Of a stretch of 8,548 nt of DNA, positions 1 to 6,306 are shown one piece after another. The notes beneath the pieces were generated by a model. The model was given only the letters and a program-made list of their open reading frames with translations, did not search any database and had not been told where the DNA came from. Location of the stretch: the NCBI GenBank assembly GCA_026389415.1, contig JAPLHX010000335.1, positions 1-8,548 of the forward strand, given 5' to 3'. Position 1 is the stretch's first letter; each line of letters starts with the position of its first letter. Position numbers and translations under genes: made by a program. The stretch is from Coprothermobacterota bacterium. Lineage in GTDB: Bacteria > Caldisericota > JANLFM01.

Positions 1-303
1 GTAGTGCGGCAGCACCTCCTTCTTGACGGCGGGGGTCACCTCCGAACTACCCCACCCACCGGCTTCGCTTTGGCTGTAGCTGCCACTGGCCAGGATGGAG
101 TACTCCAACGGCACGTTCCCCGGGTCGTAGCAGGTAAAGACCAGTTTTTGGTTGGCCAGATCCGCCTCCACCTTGCCCAAGCCGGCGATGTCCAGGATCG
201 GTACGCTGGTGGGCAAGAGTGGCGGTGGTACAAGTCCCATCGCGGGAGATGCAAAGAACAAGCACAGACTGAAGGCCAGGAAGAGAGAAGACCACCGTTT
301 CAT
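1..303 (-). CDS. Putative exported protein, N-terminal part (truncated by window edge)
   Basis: The minus-strand frame is open from ATG at 303 to the first base of the window, giving 101 codons and no stop, so the C-terminus is missing. The start is supported by AAAGGAGG placed 7-8 bases before ATG. The protein begins MKRW followed by a hydrophobic run (SLFLAFSLCLFFASPAMG) ending near residues 20-23, a typical Sec signal peptide. The mature part starts with a proline-rich stretch (VPPPLLP), then alternating hydrophobic and polar segments that look like beta strands, e.g. KLVFTCYD around residues 53-60 and LEYSILASGSY around residues 66-76. I do not recognise a family. An upstream sigma70-like promoter (339-366) suggests it is transcribed on its own rather than only by read-through from the deacetylase gene 121 bases upstream. 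Exported location is inferred; function is unknown. Confidence 0.75.
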   Translation of the reverse strand, partial: MKRWSSLFLAFSLCLFFASPAMGLVPPPLLPTSVPILDIAGLGKVEADLANQKLVFTCYDPGNVPLEYSILASGSYSQSEAGGWGSSEVTPAVKKEVLPHY

Positions 304-338
304 TTCGTTTTCCTCCTTTACTTCTTGTTTCCCAAAAC

Positions 339-366
339 AGCATAAAGCGCCAGATCGGATTGTCAA
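339..366 (-). promoter_or_regulatory. Sigma70-like promoter of the exported-protein gene
   Basis: On the minus strand a perfect -35 hexamer TTGACA (361-366) lies 16 bases from TATGCT (339-344, 4 of 6 matches to the -10 consensus). Transcription would start near 332, giving a leader of about 28 bases that contains the strong AAAGGAGG ribosome-binding site of the gene starting at 303. This is a sequence match only. Confidence 0.55.
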
Positions 367-377
367 TAGAACTCAAT

Positions 378-409
378 CCCTAAGTGGTCTCCCTCGAACA
401 AGACCAGGG
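378..409 (-). terminator. Hairpin after the deacetylase gene, possible weak terminator
   Basis: TGGTCT (385-390) pairs with AGACCA (401-406) around a 10-base loop, and CCC (378-380) can pair with GGG (407-409) across a bulge. It lies 16 bases past the minus-strand stop of the deacetylase gene. No U-rich tract follows on the minus strand, so termination is uncertain; it may only stabilise the mRNA end. Confidence 0.3.
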
Positions 410-424
410 AACAAGTATTTCGGT

Positions 425-1408
425 TTAAGCCGACGAGGTCGAACGATTTTTCACACGTGGTGCGTAAGGGATCTGATGTCCGCACAAGATGTTCAGACAC
501 GCCACCAGATCGGCGGCATGCAACGCCAGGACGGAATCGAAATCGTCCCTGCGGTAGCCACCGAAGAGAGCCAGAGCCAGTGGCAGGAGTTGACCGCGGC
601 GTCCGTCAAGTTCGCGCACCCATTCGTAGACGATCCGGCCGGCTTCCAGCCACTCCTCGGTGGTGCACTGGCCTCCCATGTCGTCCCACTCGTGCGAATC
701 CGCACCGTGGCAGAAGACCACCATGTCGATCTCCCCTTGCAGGATTTGTTCACCCAATGACTTCAGTTGCGCGCGCAGGTCACGGAGGTAGGCTTGGTGG
801 CTTCCTTCCGGGTTCAGGTTGGCTCCTGGCGGGATAGCCTGGGCCAAGTCCTTGGCAAAAAAGCGGGAATCCTCGATCGAGTTGCCGAAGTGCTGGTCGC
901 AGTCGATGAAGGCGGTGCGGCAGCGATGCTCGCGCCATAGCCGGATGGCGGCGATGACCTGTCCACTGAAGGTGCAAAAACCATTGCCGCCGTGCGGGGT
1001 GGCGTGATGAAAACCGCTGACCGGGGCCAAGGTCACTTCTTGCGGATGAAGCAAGGCGTGGCGGATGGCCTGGTAGAGACTGGTATTGGTCCAGCGCACG
1101 CTCTCGGCCAGGCTTGGCGTCCAGTGAAACCAGTTGCTGTCACAGCGGGGTTGTTTCCCGGCGAAGAAATCGTCGACGTAATCGGCCGTGTGGGCCAGCA
1201 GAAAGTCCTCCCTGGCAAATGGCGGCCAGTCTGCATCAACCAGGAAATCCCCGAGTAGGCCTTCCTTTTCCAGGAATGCCATCATCCGCACAGGCTTCTG
1301 CGGGCTTTTGGAATAATTCTCTGTGCCCGTATCGTCGGCCGGCACCATCTGCGGTCGGTAGAACGCGCGGATTCTCCCTCCCCTCTGAGTTGGCATTTCG
1401 TTTTCCAT
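425..1408 (-). CDS. Histone-deacetylase-superfamily zinc amidohydrolase
   Basis: This 327-residue protein belongs to the arginase/deacetylase fold family (HDAC, AcuC, acetylpolyamine amidohydrolase), which hydrolyses N-acetyl-lysine or acetyl-amine bonds with a single zinc. The active site looks complete: paired general-base histidines H134-H135 in GFHHATPHGG, then GFC (143-145); zinc ligands D171 and H173 in IDCDQHFGN with relay D169; third ligand D237 in CHGADSHEWDD; and the catalytic-tyrosine motif GGY (283-285). Length is normal for bacterial members. The usual second His after H173 is Phe here. A second in-frame ATG at 1396 has GGAAAA upstream and gives 323 residues; the ATG at 1408 has only a weak purine-rich site, so 1396 may be the true start. 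The gene is divergent from the WYL regulator, with a dyad operator between them. The natural substrate cannot be read from sequence; a cytoplasmic polyamine or acetyl-protein substrate is plausible. Confidence 0.9.
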   Translation of the reverse strand: MENEMPTQRGGRIRAFYRPQMVPADDTGTENYSKSPQKPVRMMAFLEKEGLLGDFLVDADWPPFAREDFLLAHTADYVDDFFAGKQPRCDSNWFHWTPSLAESVRWTNTSLYQAIRHALLHPQEVTLAPVSGFHHATPHGGNGFCTFSGQVIAAIRLWREHRCRTAFIDCDQHFGNSIEDSRFFAKDLAQAIPPGANLNPEGSHQAYLRDLRAQLKSLGEQILQGEIDMVVFCHGADSHEWDDMGGQCTTEEWLEAGRIVYEWVRELDGRRGQLLPLALALFGGYRRDDFDSVLALHAADLVACLNILCGHQIPYAPRVKNRSTSSA

Positions 1409-1413
1409 TTCTT

Positions 1414-1441
1414 TCTATACTGTAGCGCGCTTCCCTGACAG
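1414..1441 (-). promoter_or_regulatory. Possible promoter of the deacetylase gene, overlapped by the operator
   Basis: On the minus strand CTGTCA (1436-1441, 4 of 6 to TTGACA) is 16 bases from TATAGA (1414-1419, 4 of 6 to TATAAT). The -35 hexamer lies inside the dyad at 1433-1454, so a bound regulator would block it. The predicted transcript start is near 1407, which would leave only the ATG at 1396 with an upstream leader. The match is weak. Confidence 0.3.
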
Positions 1442-1454
1442 ATTGTTGTCAGGG
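1433..1454. promoter_or_regulatory. Dyad operator, copy 1 (CTGACA-N6-TGTCAG)
   Basis: CCCTGACA (1433-1440) and TGTCAGGG (1447-1454) are perfect 8-base inverted arms around the 6-base spacer GATTGT. The site lies in the divergent gap between the deacetylase and the WYL regulator. The inner 18-bp form recurs at 4517-4534 with a different spacer sequence of identical length, which is what conserved regulator half-sites look like. The helix-turn-helix WYL protein encoded next to it is the obvious candidate binder (inference). Confidence 0.6.
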
Positions 1455-1538
1455 GAAACCGACGATGATGGATTGCATGGAGAAGCCATCGATAGCCGAC
1501 AAGGAAATTTGGCCAGCCCTTTCCTGCCCGGTACGCGC

Positions 1539-1544
1539 TATAAT
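1539..1544 (+). promoter_or_regulatory. Consensus -10 element of the WYL regulator gene
   Basis: A perfect TATAAT hexamer lies 33 bases before the ATG at 1577. No good -35 is seen at 16-18 bases upstream, as expected for a promoter needing an activator or a minor sequence context. Transcription would begin near 1551, which rules out translation from the TTG at 1544 and supports the start at 1577. Confidence 0.5.
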
Positions 1545-1576
1545 TGCACAGAAACCGGGTTCCAGGAGAGGGATCA

Positions 1577-2542
1577 ATGGGCGTACAAGAAAAGTGGATC
1601 CGCATCATCCAGTTGGCGATCAACATCCGCGGACGTCCGGGAATCAAAGCGCGGGAATTGGCCAGCCTACTGAACGTCTGCGAGCGGACCATCTATCGCT
1701 ACATCAACGAGATGTTCCGGATCGGGTGGGATGTGCAAAGCGATCAGCGAGGTTACCGAATGGGCAATGAAACTTTCCTGCCCGCGCTGAACCTGACCCT
1801 GGAAGAGGCCTTGGCCCTGGTGTTGGCCGCCCGCCAACCGGAGGTGCCGGAGCTGTTTGTGGAGTCCCAGTTGGATGGAGCCCTGGCCAAGATCATATCC
1901 GCCCTGCCGGTGAGCGTCCGCGCTTCCTTGCAGCAAGTCCAGTCCCTAGTCAGCGTGCCATCCGGCCCACGGAGCGCCCTCACGCTAAAACAGAAAGAGG
2001 TGGCCCGCATTCTGCGGGACGGTGCCAGCCAGAAGACCTCCGTAGAGGCCGTCTATCAAGCCTTCGGCGAGAAGAAACCGATTCGTCGTCGCTTAGATCC
2101 CTACCACCTCTTCTTCCGCGGCCGGGCCTGGTATCTGATTGCCAAATCGCACAACGAGGACGGGATCCGCCTGTTCCGCCTGAACCGCTTCCATAGCGCC
2201 TACCTGACGCCGTTTCCGTTTCAGTGGGAACTCAATTTCAACCTGGAGCGTTTTTTGCAGAACGCCTTCACCGTGGCCGGCGGGGAGAAGGTCACCGAAG
2301 TAAAGATCCGTTTTACCCCAGAGGTCGCCCCCTACATCGAAGAAGTGCAATGGCACACCAGCCAGAAACTGGAGCGTCAGCCAACCGGCGATTTGATTTT
2401 CACCGTGTCCGTGGCCGTGCCGGAGGAAGTCCTGCGCTGGGCCTTGAGCTGGGAGGACAAGGCGGAAATCCTGGCACCGAAGGCGTTGCGGGAGCGGGCG
2501 AAAAAGGTGTCGCAGGCCTTAGAGAAGACCTACAAGGACTAG
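1577..2542 (+). CDS. WYL-domain transcriptional regulator (HTH_11-WYL-WCX)
   Basis: This 321-residue protein has the usual three-part layout of the WYL family. Residues 4-62 form a winged helix-turn-helix of the DeoR/HTH_11 type (KARELASLLNVCERTIYRYI, with the wing near SDQRGYRMG). Residues ~135-212 form the WYL domain with the name-giving W185-Y186-L187 in GRAWYLIAK and the conserved arginine-rich strand IRLFRLNRF (197-205). Residues ~235-318 form the C-terminal WCX extension. WYL domains bind small ligands or nucleic acid and control many stress, defence and metabolic genes. The start is ATG 1577, preceded by AGGAGAGG at good spacing; the TTG at 1544 overlaps the -10 element and is rejected. 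It is divergent from the deacetylase and 93 bases upstream of the co-directional nitroreductase, likely one transcript. The dyads at 1433-1454 and 4517-4534 are candidate binding sites. Confidence 0.93.
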   Translation: MGVQEKWIRIIQLAINIRGRPGIKARELASLLNVCERTIYRYINEMFRIGWDVQSDQRGYRMGNETFLPALNLTLEEALALVLAARQPEVPELFVESQLDGALAKIISALPVSVRASLQQVQSLVSVPSGPRSALTLKQKEVARILRDGASQKTSVEAVYQAFGEKKPIRRRLDPYHLFFRGRAWYLIAKSHNEDGIRLFRLNRFHSAYLTPFPFQWELNFNLERFLQNAFTVAGGEKVTEVKIRFTPEVAPYIEEVQWHTSQKLERQPTGDLIFTVSVAVPEEVLRWALSWEDKAEILAPKALRERAKKVSQALEKTYKD

Positions 2543-2635
2543 AGTGAAGAAATCCTGGTTCAGGATCTGCAGCATGGCAGAAAACACCAGTTGGCGGATT
2601 TGTGAAATAGAACAAGAGTTGGATTTGAAGCGAAC

Positions 2636-3598
2636 ATGGATCTGAAGGAATTAGTGCAATGGGCCATCAAAGCGCCATCAGGGCATAATACGCAACCCTG
2701 GCAATTCAAGATCAGCGATCAAACGATCGGGATTCTACCAGACCTTCGCCGGCGGTTGCCGGTCGTCGACCCCGACGATCATGCCTTGTTCATCAGCCTG
2801 GGGTGCGCGCTGGAAAATCTGTTGGTGGCAGCGAACCATTTCAAGTTGGATGCGAAAGTGGAACTCTTCCCTTCGTCGGAAACAGAAGAGTGTATCTTGG
2901 TGCGGTTTGCGCCAAAGGAAGGGAGGGACGAGGACCAGCTGTTTCCGGCGATCGCCACTCGCCAATCCAATCGCGGCACCTATGACGGCCAGCCCATTCC
3001 TCCTGTCGATTTGGAAACGCTGCAAAAAGCCACCAAACAAGAAGGCGTACGTTGCCGGATGTTCGTGGGCTCCGCGGCAGTGGAACCCTTGCTCCAGTTC
3101 ATCCTGGAAGGCACGCGCCAGCAATATCGTGACAAAACCTTTGTACGGGAGTTGGCTTCCTGGATCCGCTTCAATCAAGCGGAAGCCAAGAAGTTCCAGG
3201 ATGGCCTTTATGCGTTAGCGATTGGTTCACCAACGGCACCCCGCTGGTTGGGAACCTTGTTTATGACTGTATTTACCAATCCCGAAAGCATGGCGCACAA
3301 TTTCTCTGCCCTGGCTCGCGGTTCCTCGGCCTTGGCTCTTTTCATCGCCCTAAAAAATGACAAATCCCATTGGGTTCAACTGGGTCGCAGTTTCCAACGG
3401 TTTGCTCTCACCGCTGCATCGTTGGGGATAGCCAGCGCGCATCTGAATATGCCGTGCGAGGTTGTGGCCGTACGAAAGCGCTTGCAGGAACACCTCCAAC
3501 TCGGTGATGCACAACCGTTGCTATTGCTTCGTCTCGGTTACGGAAAGCCGATGCCGTATTCCCTCCGCCGGCCGCCAGAGAAGGTTCTACTGTCTTAA
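2636..3598 (+). CDS. Acg-type FMN-binding nitroreductase-family protein
   Basis: This 320-residue protein matches the Acg/Rv2032-like branch of the nitroreductase superfamily. Signature stretches are APSGHNTQPWQF (13-24), the first FMN-contact segment; ATRQSNRGTYDG (107-118), which resembles the second Arg/Asn-rich segment; RSFQRFALTAASLGIASAHL (251-270), the core helix; and LLLRLGYGKPMPYSLRRP (295-312), the C-terminal family motif. Members are double-length nitroreductase folds with a lid; in mycobacteria Acg binds FMN but lacks classical nitroreductase activity and belongs to the dormancy response. Redox or flavin-sequestering function is therefore possible but unproven here. The ATG at 2636 has only a weak site (GAAGCG), consistent with coupling to the upstream WYL gene. 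A stem-loop with a U-rich tail overlaps the stop codon, closing the unit. Cytoplasmic; no signal peptide seen. Confidence 0.88.
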   Translation: MDLKELVQWAIKAPSGHNTQPWQFKISDQTIGILPDLRRRLPVVDPDDHALFISLGCALENLLVAANHFKLDAKVELFPSSETEECILVRFAPKEGRDEDQLFPAIATRQSNRGTYDGQPIPPVDLETLQKATKQEGVRCRMFVGSAAVEPLLQFILEGTRQQYRDKTFVRELASWIRFNQAEAKKFQDGLYALAIGSPTAPRWLGTLFMTVFTNPESMAHNFSALARGSSALALFIALKNDKSHWVQLGRSFQRFALTAASLGIASAHLNMPCEVVAVRKRLQEHLQLGDAQPLLLLRLGYGKPMPYSLRRPPEKVLLS

Positions 3599-3635
3599 TC
3601 GGTGCCGCATCGTACCGATTTCTTCTTCCTTTTCC
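3597..3635 (+). terminator. Rho-independent terminator overlapping the nitroreductase stop codon
   Basis: AATCGGT (3597-3603) and ACCGATT (3614-3620) form a 7-bp stem with a 10-base loop, followed by TTCTTCTTCCTTTT. The left arm begins inside the TAA stop codon of the nitroreductase gene. On the opposite strand the stem is followed by AAGACAG, so it appears to work only for plus-strand transcripts. Confidence 0.6.
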
Positions 3636-3652
3636 AGCGCGAAGAAGGCGGT

Positions 3653-4466
3653 TCAAAGGATGGTGCTTTTCCAGAGCAGGGCGGAACCGGCCAGCTCTTT
3701 GCCGGTGTAGCGCAGATCCCAGCCATGCCCGGTGGACTTGAACCTCCGTTCGGCGGCTCTTAGGCTAGCGGAGAGAAACGCGCGGGCTTTTGTGGTGGGA
3801 TCCTTGGCTTGTTTGCCCTTCTCCAGCAAGGCATTTATGGCGTAACTTTGGACCAATTTGCCGTGCACAATGTGGTACGCCGCTGTGCAGGAGAGCAGGT
3901 CGAAACCAACGACTTGGCCGTTGATGATCACCAACAATCCCTTCTGTTTTTCCAAGGCAGGGAATTGGGCCAACGCTTCCATCAAATCTAGCCTGTGGGC
4001 AGTATACACATCCCGCATAGCGGAAGTAGGCGAGCGCAGATGCGCTTTATCCTGTAGCAGCTCGATTTCGTTCCAGACTTCTCCCTGGTTGGAGCGAAAG
4101 GAACGGTTCTGCTCCAACAATTGGGTCACCGCGCGCTCCTTCTTGACCCGGATCTTGGCGGCGATCACGCGGCCGGATTCGGCGAAGTGAGGCGATGCGT
4201 AAGACCAACGACCCCGTTCGGTGCAACTGACCGGGATCAGTTGGGTGGTTTTACAGATCGCCCTTGTTCCCCGCCACCAAGTCGGGCATGCTCCCACTGT
4301 GGCTGACTTACTTTACTTCCAACAAATGGGCTTCCAGGGCTTCCTTCAGCATCAGGTAAGCAGGACCTGCGTCCGGAGCCAATAGCGGTAGCACGTCTAT
4401 CTGCTTGTAGCGCTGCGGCTCGCCCAACTCCAACTGCTCCAAAGTTTTTGCGACGACTTCTTCCAT
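3653..4466 (-). pseudogene. Broken ARPP-1 (DUF6569) family gene
   Basis: Two minus-strand pieces together cover one ARPP-1 protein. The N-terminal piece starts at ATG 4466 after GGGG and reads LEQLELGEPQRYKQIDVLPL and then KEALEAHLLEVK before a TAA at 4308-4310. Beyond that stop the same frame continues with family-like VSHSGSMPDLVAGNKGDL, reaching a second TAA. The C-terminal piece lies one base out of frame and resumes at KTTQLIPVSCTERGRWSY, followed by conserved SNQGEVWNEI, LRSPTSAMRDVY and INGQVVGFDLL. The family segment normally between these parts (a LLLDGEELVGAKQNR-like motif) is absent, so there is a nonsense change plus a deletion with frameshift. A third lesion is possible: past TGA 3653-3655 the frame reads TAFFALEKEEEIGTM, resembling a natural tail. 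Family biochemistry is not established; it is named from association with ADP-ribosylglycohydrolase and phosphatase genes. The promoter region keeps a dyad operator at 4517-4534. Confidence 0.85.
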
Positions 4467-4516
4467 TGAGAAATCCCCTTTCGGTTTGGTTATAAGAACA
4501 GGTGAGCGCAAGGGGG

Positions 4517-4534
4517 CTGACAGCAGTTTGTCAG
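4517..4534. promoter_or_regulatory. Dyad operator, copy 2 (CTGACA-N6-TGTCAG)
   Basis: CTGACA (4517-4522) and TGTCAG (4529-4534) are perfect inverted arms with a 6-base spacer GCAGTT. The half-sites and spacing are identical to those at 1435-1452. It lies 51-68 bases upstream of the ARPP-1 start (minus) and about 110 bases upstream of the TfoX-domain gene (plus), so it could act on either. Only two copies occur in the window. Confidence 0.6.
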
Positions 4535-4644
4535 GGAGGCTCGATGAAATACCCAATCTTTTTCGTTTCCTCTATTTGGCGACCGGAAGGTGGGGTACAA
4601 TGCAGGAAGATACCATAAGGGCCAAACGAGCAGAAGGAGCGTAG

Positions 4645-5046
4645 ATGTCAACCCAAAAGGGGAACCCTAGAATCGGAAAGTGGCAACCCGCACCACCGGA
4701 GCACATCCGGTTGTTTGGGGAAATGCTGCAAGCGCTTCCTCTGATCCGGAAGCGCCAGATGTTCGGCTATCCTTGCGCCTTCTTCCAGGGTCAGATGTTT
4801 GCCGGTTTGTTTCAAGATTCTTTCGTCCTGCGTTTATCTGCGGAAGACCGCGCGCAGTTCCTCCAGCTTGACGGAACCCTTCCGTTTGAGCCGATGCCCG
4901 GTCGGCCGATGAAGGAATATGTAGTGCTGCCGGAACGCCTGCTGACACAAGAAGAGTCGCTGCATTGCTGGTTGGAGAAGGCGTTTGCCTACGCCGGCTC
5001 TCTGCCGGCCAAGGAGCCAAAACGGAAGGGCATTCAGAAAAAATAG
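4645..5046 (+). CDS. TfoX N-terminal-domain protein
   Basis: This 133-residue basic protein matches the stand-alone TfoX_N domain. The diagnostic stretch is KRQMFGYPCAFFQGQMFAGL (36-55), where family members have 'R.MFGg..f..g.mFa', followed by FVLRLSAEDRAQF (60-72) and GRPMKEYVVLP (86-96). The last ~20 residues (KEPKRKGIQKK) form a lysine-rich tail. In gamma-proteobacteria TfoX/Sxy controls competence and CRP-S promoters, but short single-domain members in other phyla have no proven role, so competence should not be assumed. The start is firm: AAGGAG lies five bases before ATG. A TACAAT hexamer (4596-4601) may be the -10. It is divergent from the ARPP-1 pseudogene and shares its regulatory gap, including the dyad at 4517-4534. 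Cytoplasmic; no signal peptide. Confidence 0.85.
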   Translation: MSTQKGNPRIGKWQPAPPEHIRLFGEMLQALPLIRKRQMFGYPCAFFQGQMFAGLFQDSFVLRLSAEDRAQFLQLDGTLPFEPMPGRPMKEYVVLPERLLTQEESLHCWLEKAFAYAGSLPAKEPKRKGIQKK

Positions 5047-5148
5047 CCGCCGGAAGAAGCAACACGTAAGCGAGCATTTCTCCCCAACAACCCACAACCT
5101 AGACTGAAAATGCCGATGCTTGCACGACTGTGAAATAATGGAAACGGT

Positions 5149-5164
5149 GCGATCCTAGGATCGC
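5149..5164. promoter_or_regulatory. Perfect 16-bp palindrome upstream of the zinc-ribbon membrane protein gene
   Basis: GCGATCCTAGGATCGC is self-complementary over all 16 bases with no loop, so it suits a dimeric DNA-binding protein better than a hairpin. It ends 26 bases before the ATG at 5191 and just ahead of the ribosome-binding site. It differs from the CTGACA-type dyads. No clear promoter is seen around it. Confidence 0.35.
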
Positions 5165-5190
5165 CGAATGATGGAAAGGAGATCTGTGGA

Positions 5191-6021
5191 ATGCGGAACG
5201 TCATACTGAAAAGTGGTTGCTTTCTTGGCTGCTGCTTCGTGGCTCTGTTGCTGCTGATGGCGCCTCCAGTTGCCACTGCCCAAGAAGTTTTGGACGGTCA
5301 GCTACGGCTGAATGCCGACGGCAGCGGGACGTCGGAACTCCGGTTGTATTTGCCCGGGGATTTAACCATCGAGGATGTTGCGTCCTCGTTTGAGCAGGCG
5401 GGCTATGGGTATGTGGAGTTTGAGGATTTGGGCAGCGGGGATTACCGGATCTCCGCGGACTTTGACGACCTGAATGAAATCTTTATCGACTCCCGGCACG
5501 GATTATCGGACGGTTCGGTCGAGGTGTTGATCTATGCCTGGATCGATTTTCTCCCTCCCGACCTGTACCTGGACTTTTGGCTGGGAGCAGAGGGTTACAC
5601 CATGACGGTCCAGCTCCCGGGTTCAATCCGGGAAACGGATGGCAGGAAGCAATCTGCGGATACGGTGGTCTTCGGCGAACAAGGTGGGACAGTTACCTAT
5701 CAGTCCTCCAGCGCGTCCCCAACAGAGAGTCCGCCACCCAGTCCAAGTCCCACAATGCATTCTCCCGTTCCCTCCACTGTGCCACCGTCAGCCACGCCGA
5801 GGCCCACAAACGGTAGCTCCGGAGGGGTGGCTTGGTGGGTCTGGCTGATCGTCGGAATCGGAGCGGCGCTATTGTTAACGGTCTTGTTCGTGGTCCTTTT
5901 CCGTGCACGCCGTCCGCAATCGCCCTCCATCAGTCGGGGGCGTTTCTGCACGAACTGTGGCGCCCGCGAGGAGGGGTCAAGCCGCTTCTGTTCGAACTGC
6001 GGCAAACCATTGAACGGCTGA
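5191..6021 (+). CDS. Membrane-anchored exported protein with cytoplasmic C-terminal zinc ribbon
   Basis: This 276-residue protein has a clear modular layout. Residues 1-30 are a signal peptide with a hydrophobic core (FVALLLLMAPPVATA) and an ATA|QE cleavage site. Residues 33-170 are an acidic, beta-rich outer domain opening with LDGQLRLNADGSGTSELRLY, reminiscent of LppM/DUF3153-like domains (weak resemblance). Residues 171-212 are a Ser/Pro/Thr-rich linker. A single membrane helix spans about 214-237 (WWVWLIVGIGAALLLTVLFV), followed by the stop-transfer RARR. A CxxC-x10-CxxC zinc ribbon (C253, C256, C267, C270; FCTNCG...FCSNCGKPL) ends the chain. The outer domain would face outside and the ribbon the cytoplasm. 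AAAGGAG sits at good distance before ATG 5191. The role is unknown; the ribbon may dock a cytoplasmic partner. A 16-bp palindrome lies just upstream, and a LacI remnant follows the stop directly. Confidence 0.85.
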   Translation: MRNVILKSGCFLGCCFVALLLLMAPPVATAQEVLDGQLRLNADGSGTSELRLYLPGDLTIEDVASSFEQAGYGYVEFEDLGSGDYRISADFDDLNEIFIDSRHGLSDGSVEVLIYAWIDFLPPDLYLDFWLGAEGYTMTVQLPGSIRETDGRKQSADTVVFGEQGGTVTYQSSSASPTESPPPSPSPTMHSPVPSTVPPSATPRPTNGSSGGVAWWVWLIVGIGAALLLTVLFVVLFRARRPQSPSISRGRFCTNCGAREEGSSRFCSNCGKPLNG

Positions 6022-6306
6022 AGGGGTCTTGGGTTGTCCCTAAGCGACTTCAATGACATTCCTCCCTGTACTTTTACCATCCCTCGTTTAACGACGATCC
6101 ATTTTCCCAAGAGGGAAATGGCCCTGAAAGCCGGAGAACTTTTGCTTAGGCGAATCGAGCTCGGCGAGGAACATCCATTTGAAACAGTGACCCTGCCCGC
6201 TCACCTGGTGATCAGAGAATCCACCGCGAAACCGAAGGGAAAAGGGGACTCGGATTGTAGTTGGGGATTGACTGAAACGTCGTTGCTTTCCGAAAATGTG
6301 ATTTGA
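6022..6306 (+). pseudogene. C-terminal remnant of a LacI-family regulator
   Basis: The frame following the zinc-ribbon stop codon encodes a typical LacI/PurR C-terminus: LSDFNDIPPCTF (where family members have GFDDIP), IPRLTTIHFPKREMALKAGE (the PpLTT segment and dimer helix), LLLRRIELGEEHPFE, and the closing LPAHLVIREST. About 70 of the ~335 residues of such regulators are present; the DNA-binding and most of the sugar-binding domains are absent upstream. After REST the frame runs ~35 more codons without family likeness to TGA 6304-6306. There is no ribosome-binding site or plausible start. By chance or rearrangement it is in the same frame as the preceding gene, separated only by its TGA stop at 6019-6021. 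I take it as debris of a deletion or recombination, not a functional gene. Confidence 0.75.

Noticed and set aside
152..760. 202-codon plus-strand frame
   Set aside because: It overlaps the secreted-protein start and the deacetylase on the opposite strand, both with clear coding features; its peptide has no family motif and it crosses a promoter region.
1544..1576. Upstream TTG start for the WYL regulator
   Set aside because: The TTG overlaps the TATAAT hexamer and would lie upstream of the transcript start; ATG 1577 has a strong ribosome-binding site.
2552..2566. ATCCTG-GTT-CAGGAT hairpin between the WYL and nitroreductase genes
   Set aside because: Six-base stem with a 3-base loop and no U tract; too weak to call a terminator, and the genes look co-transcribed.
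4225..4310. Programmed frameshift or stop read-through joining the ARPP-1 halves
   Set aside because: No slippery sequence is apparent and a conserved core segment is physically missing, so loss of function is simpler.
5700..6110. 136-codon minus-strand frame
   Set aside because: Antisense shadow of the Ser/Pro/Thr linker, membrane helix and zinc ribbon of the gene on the plus strand.
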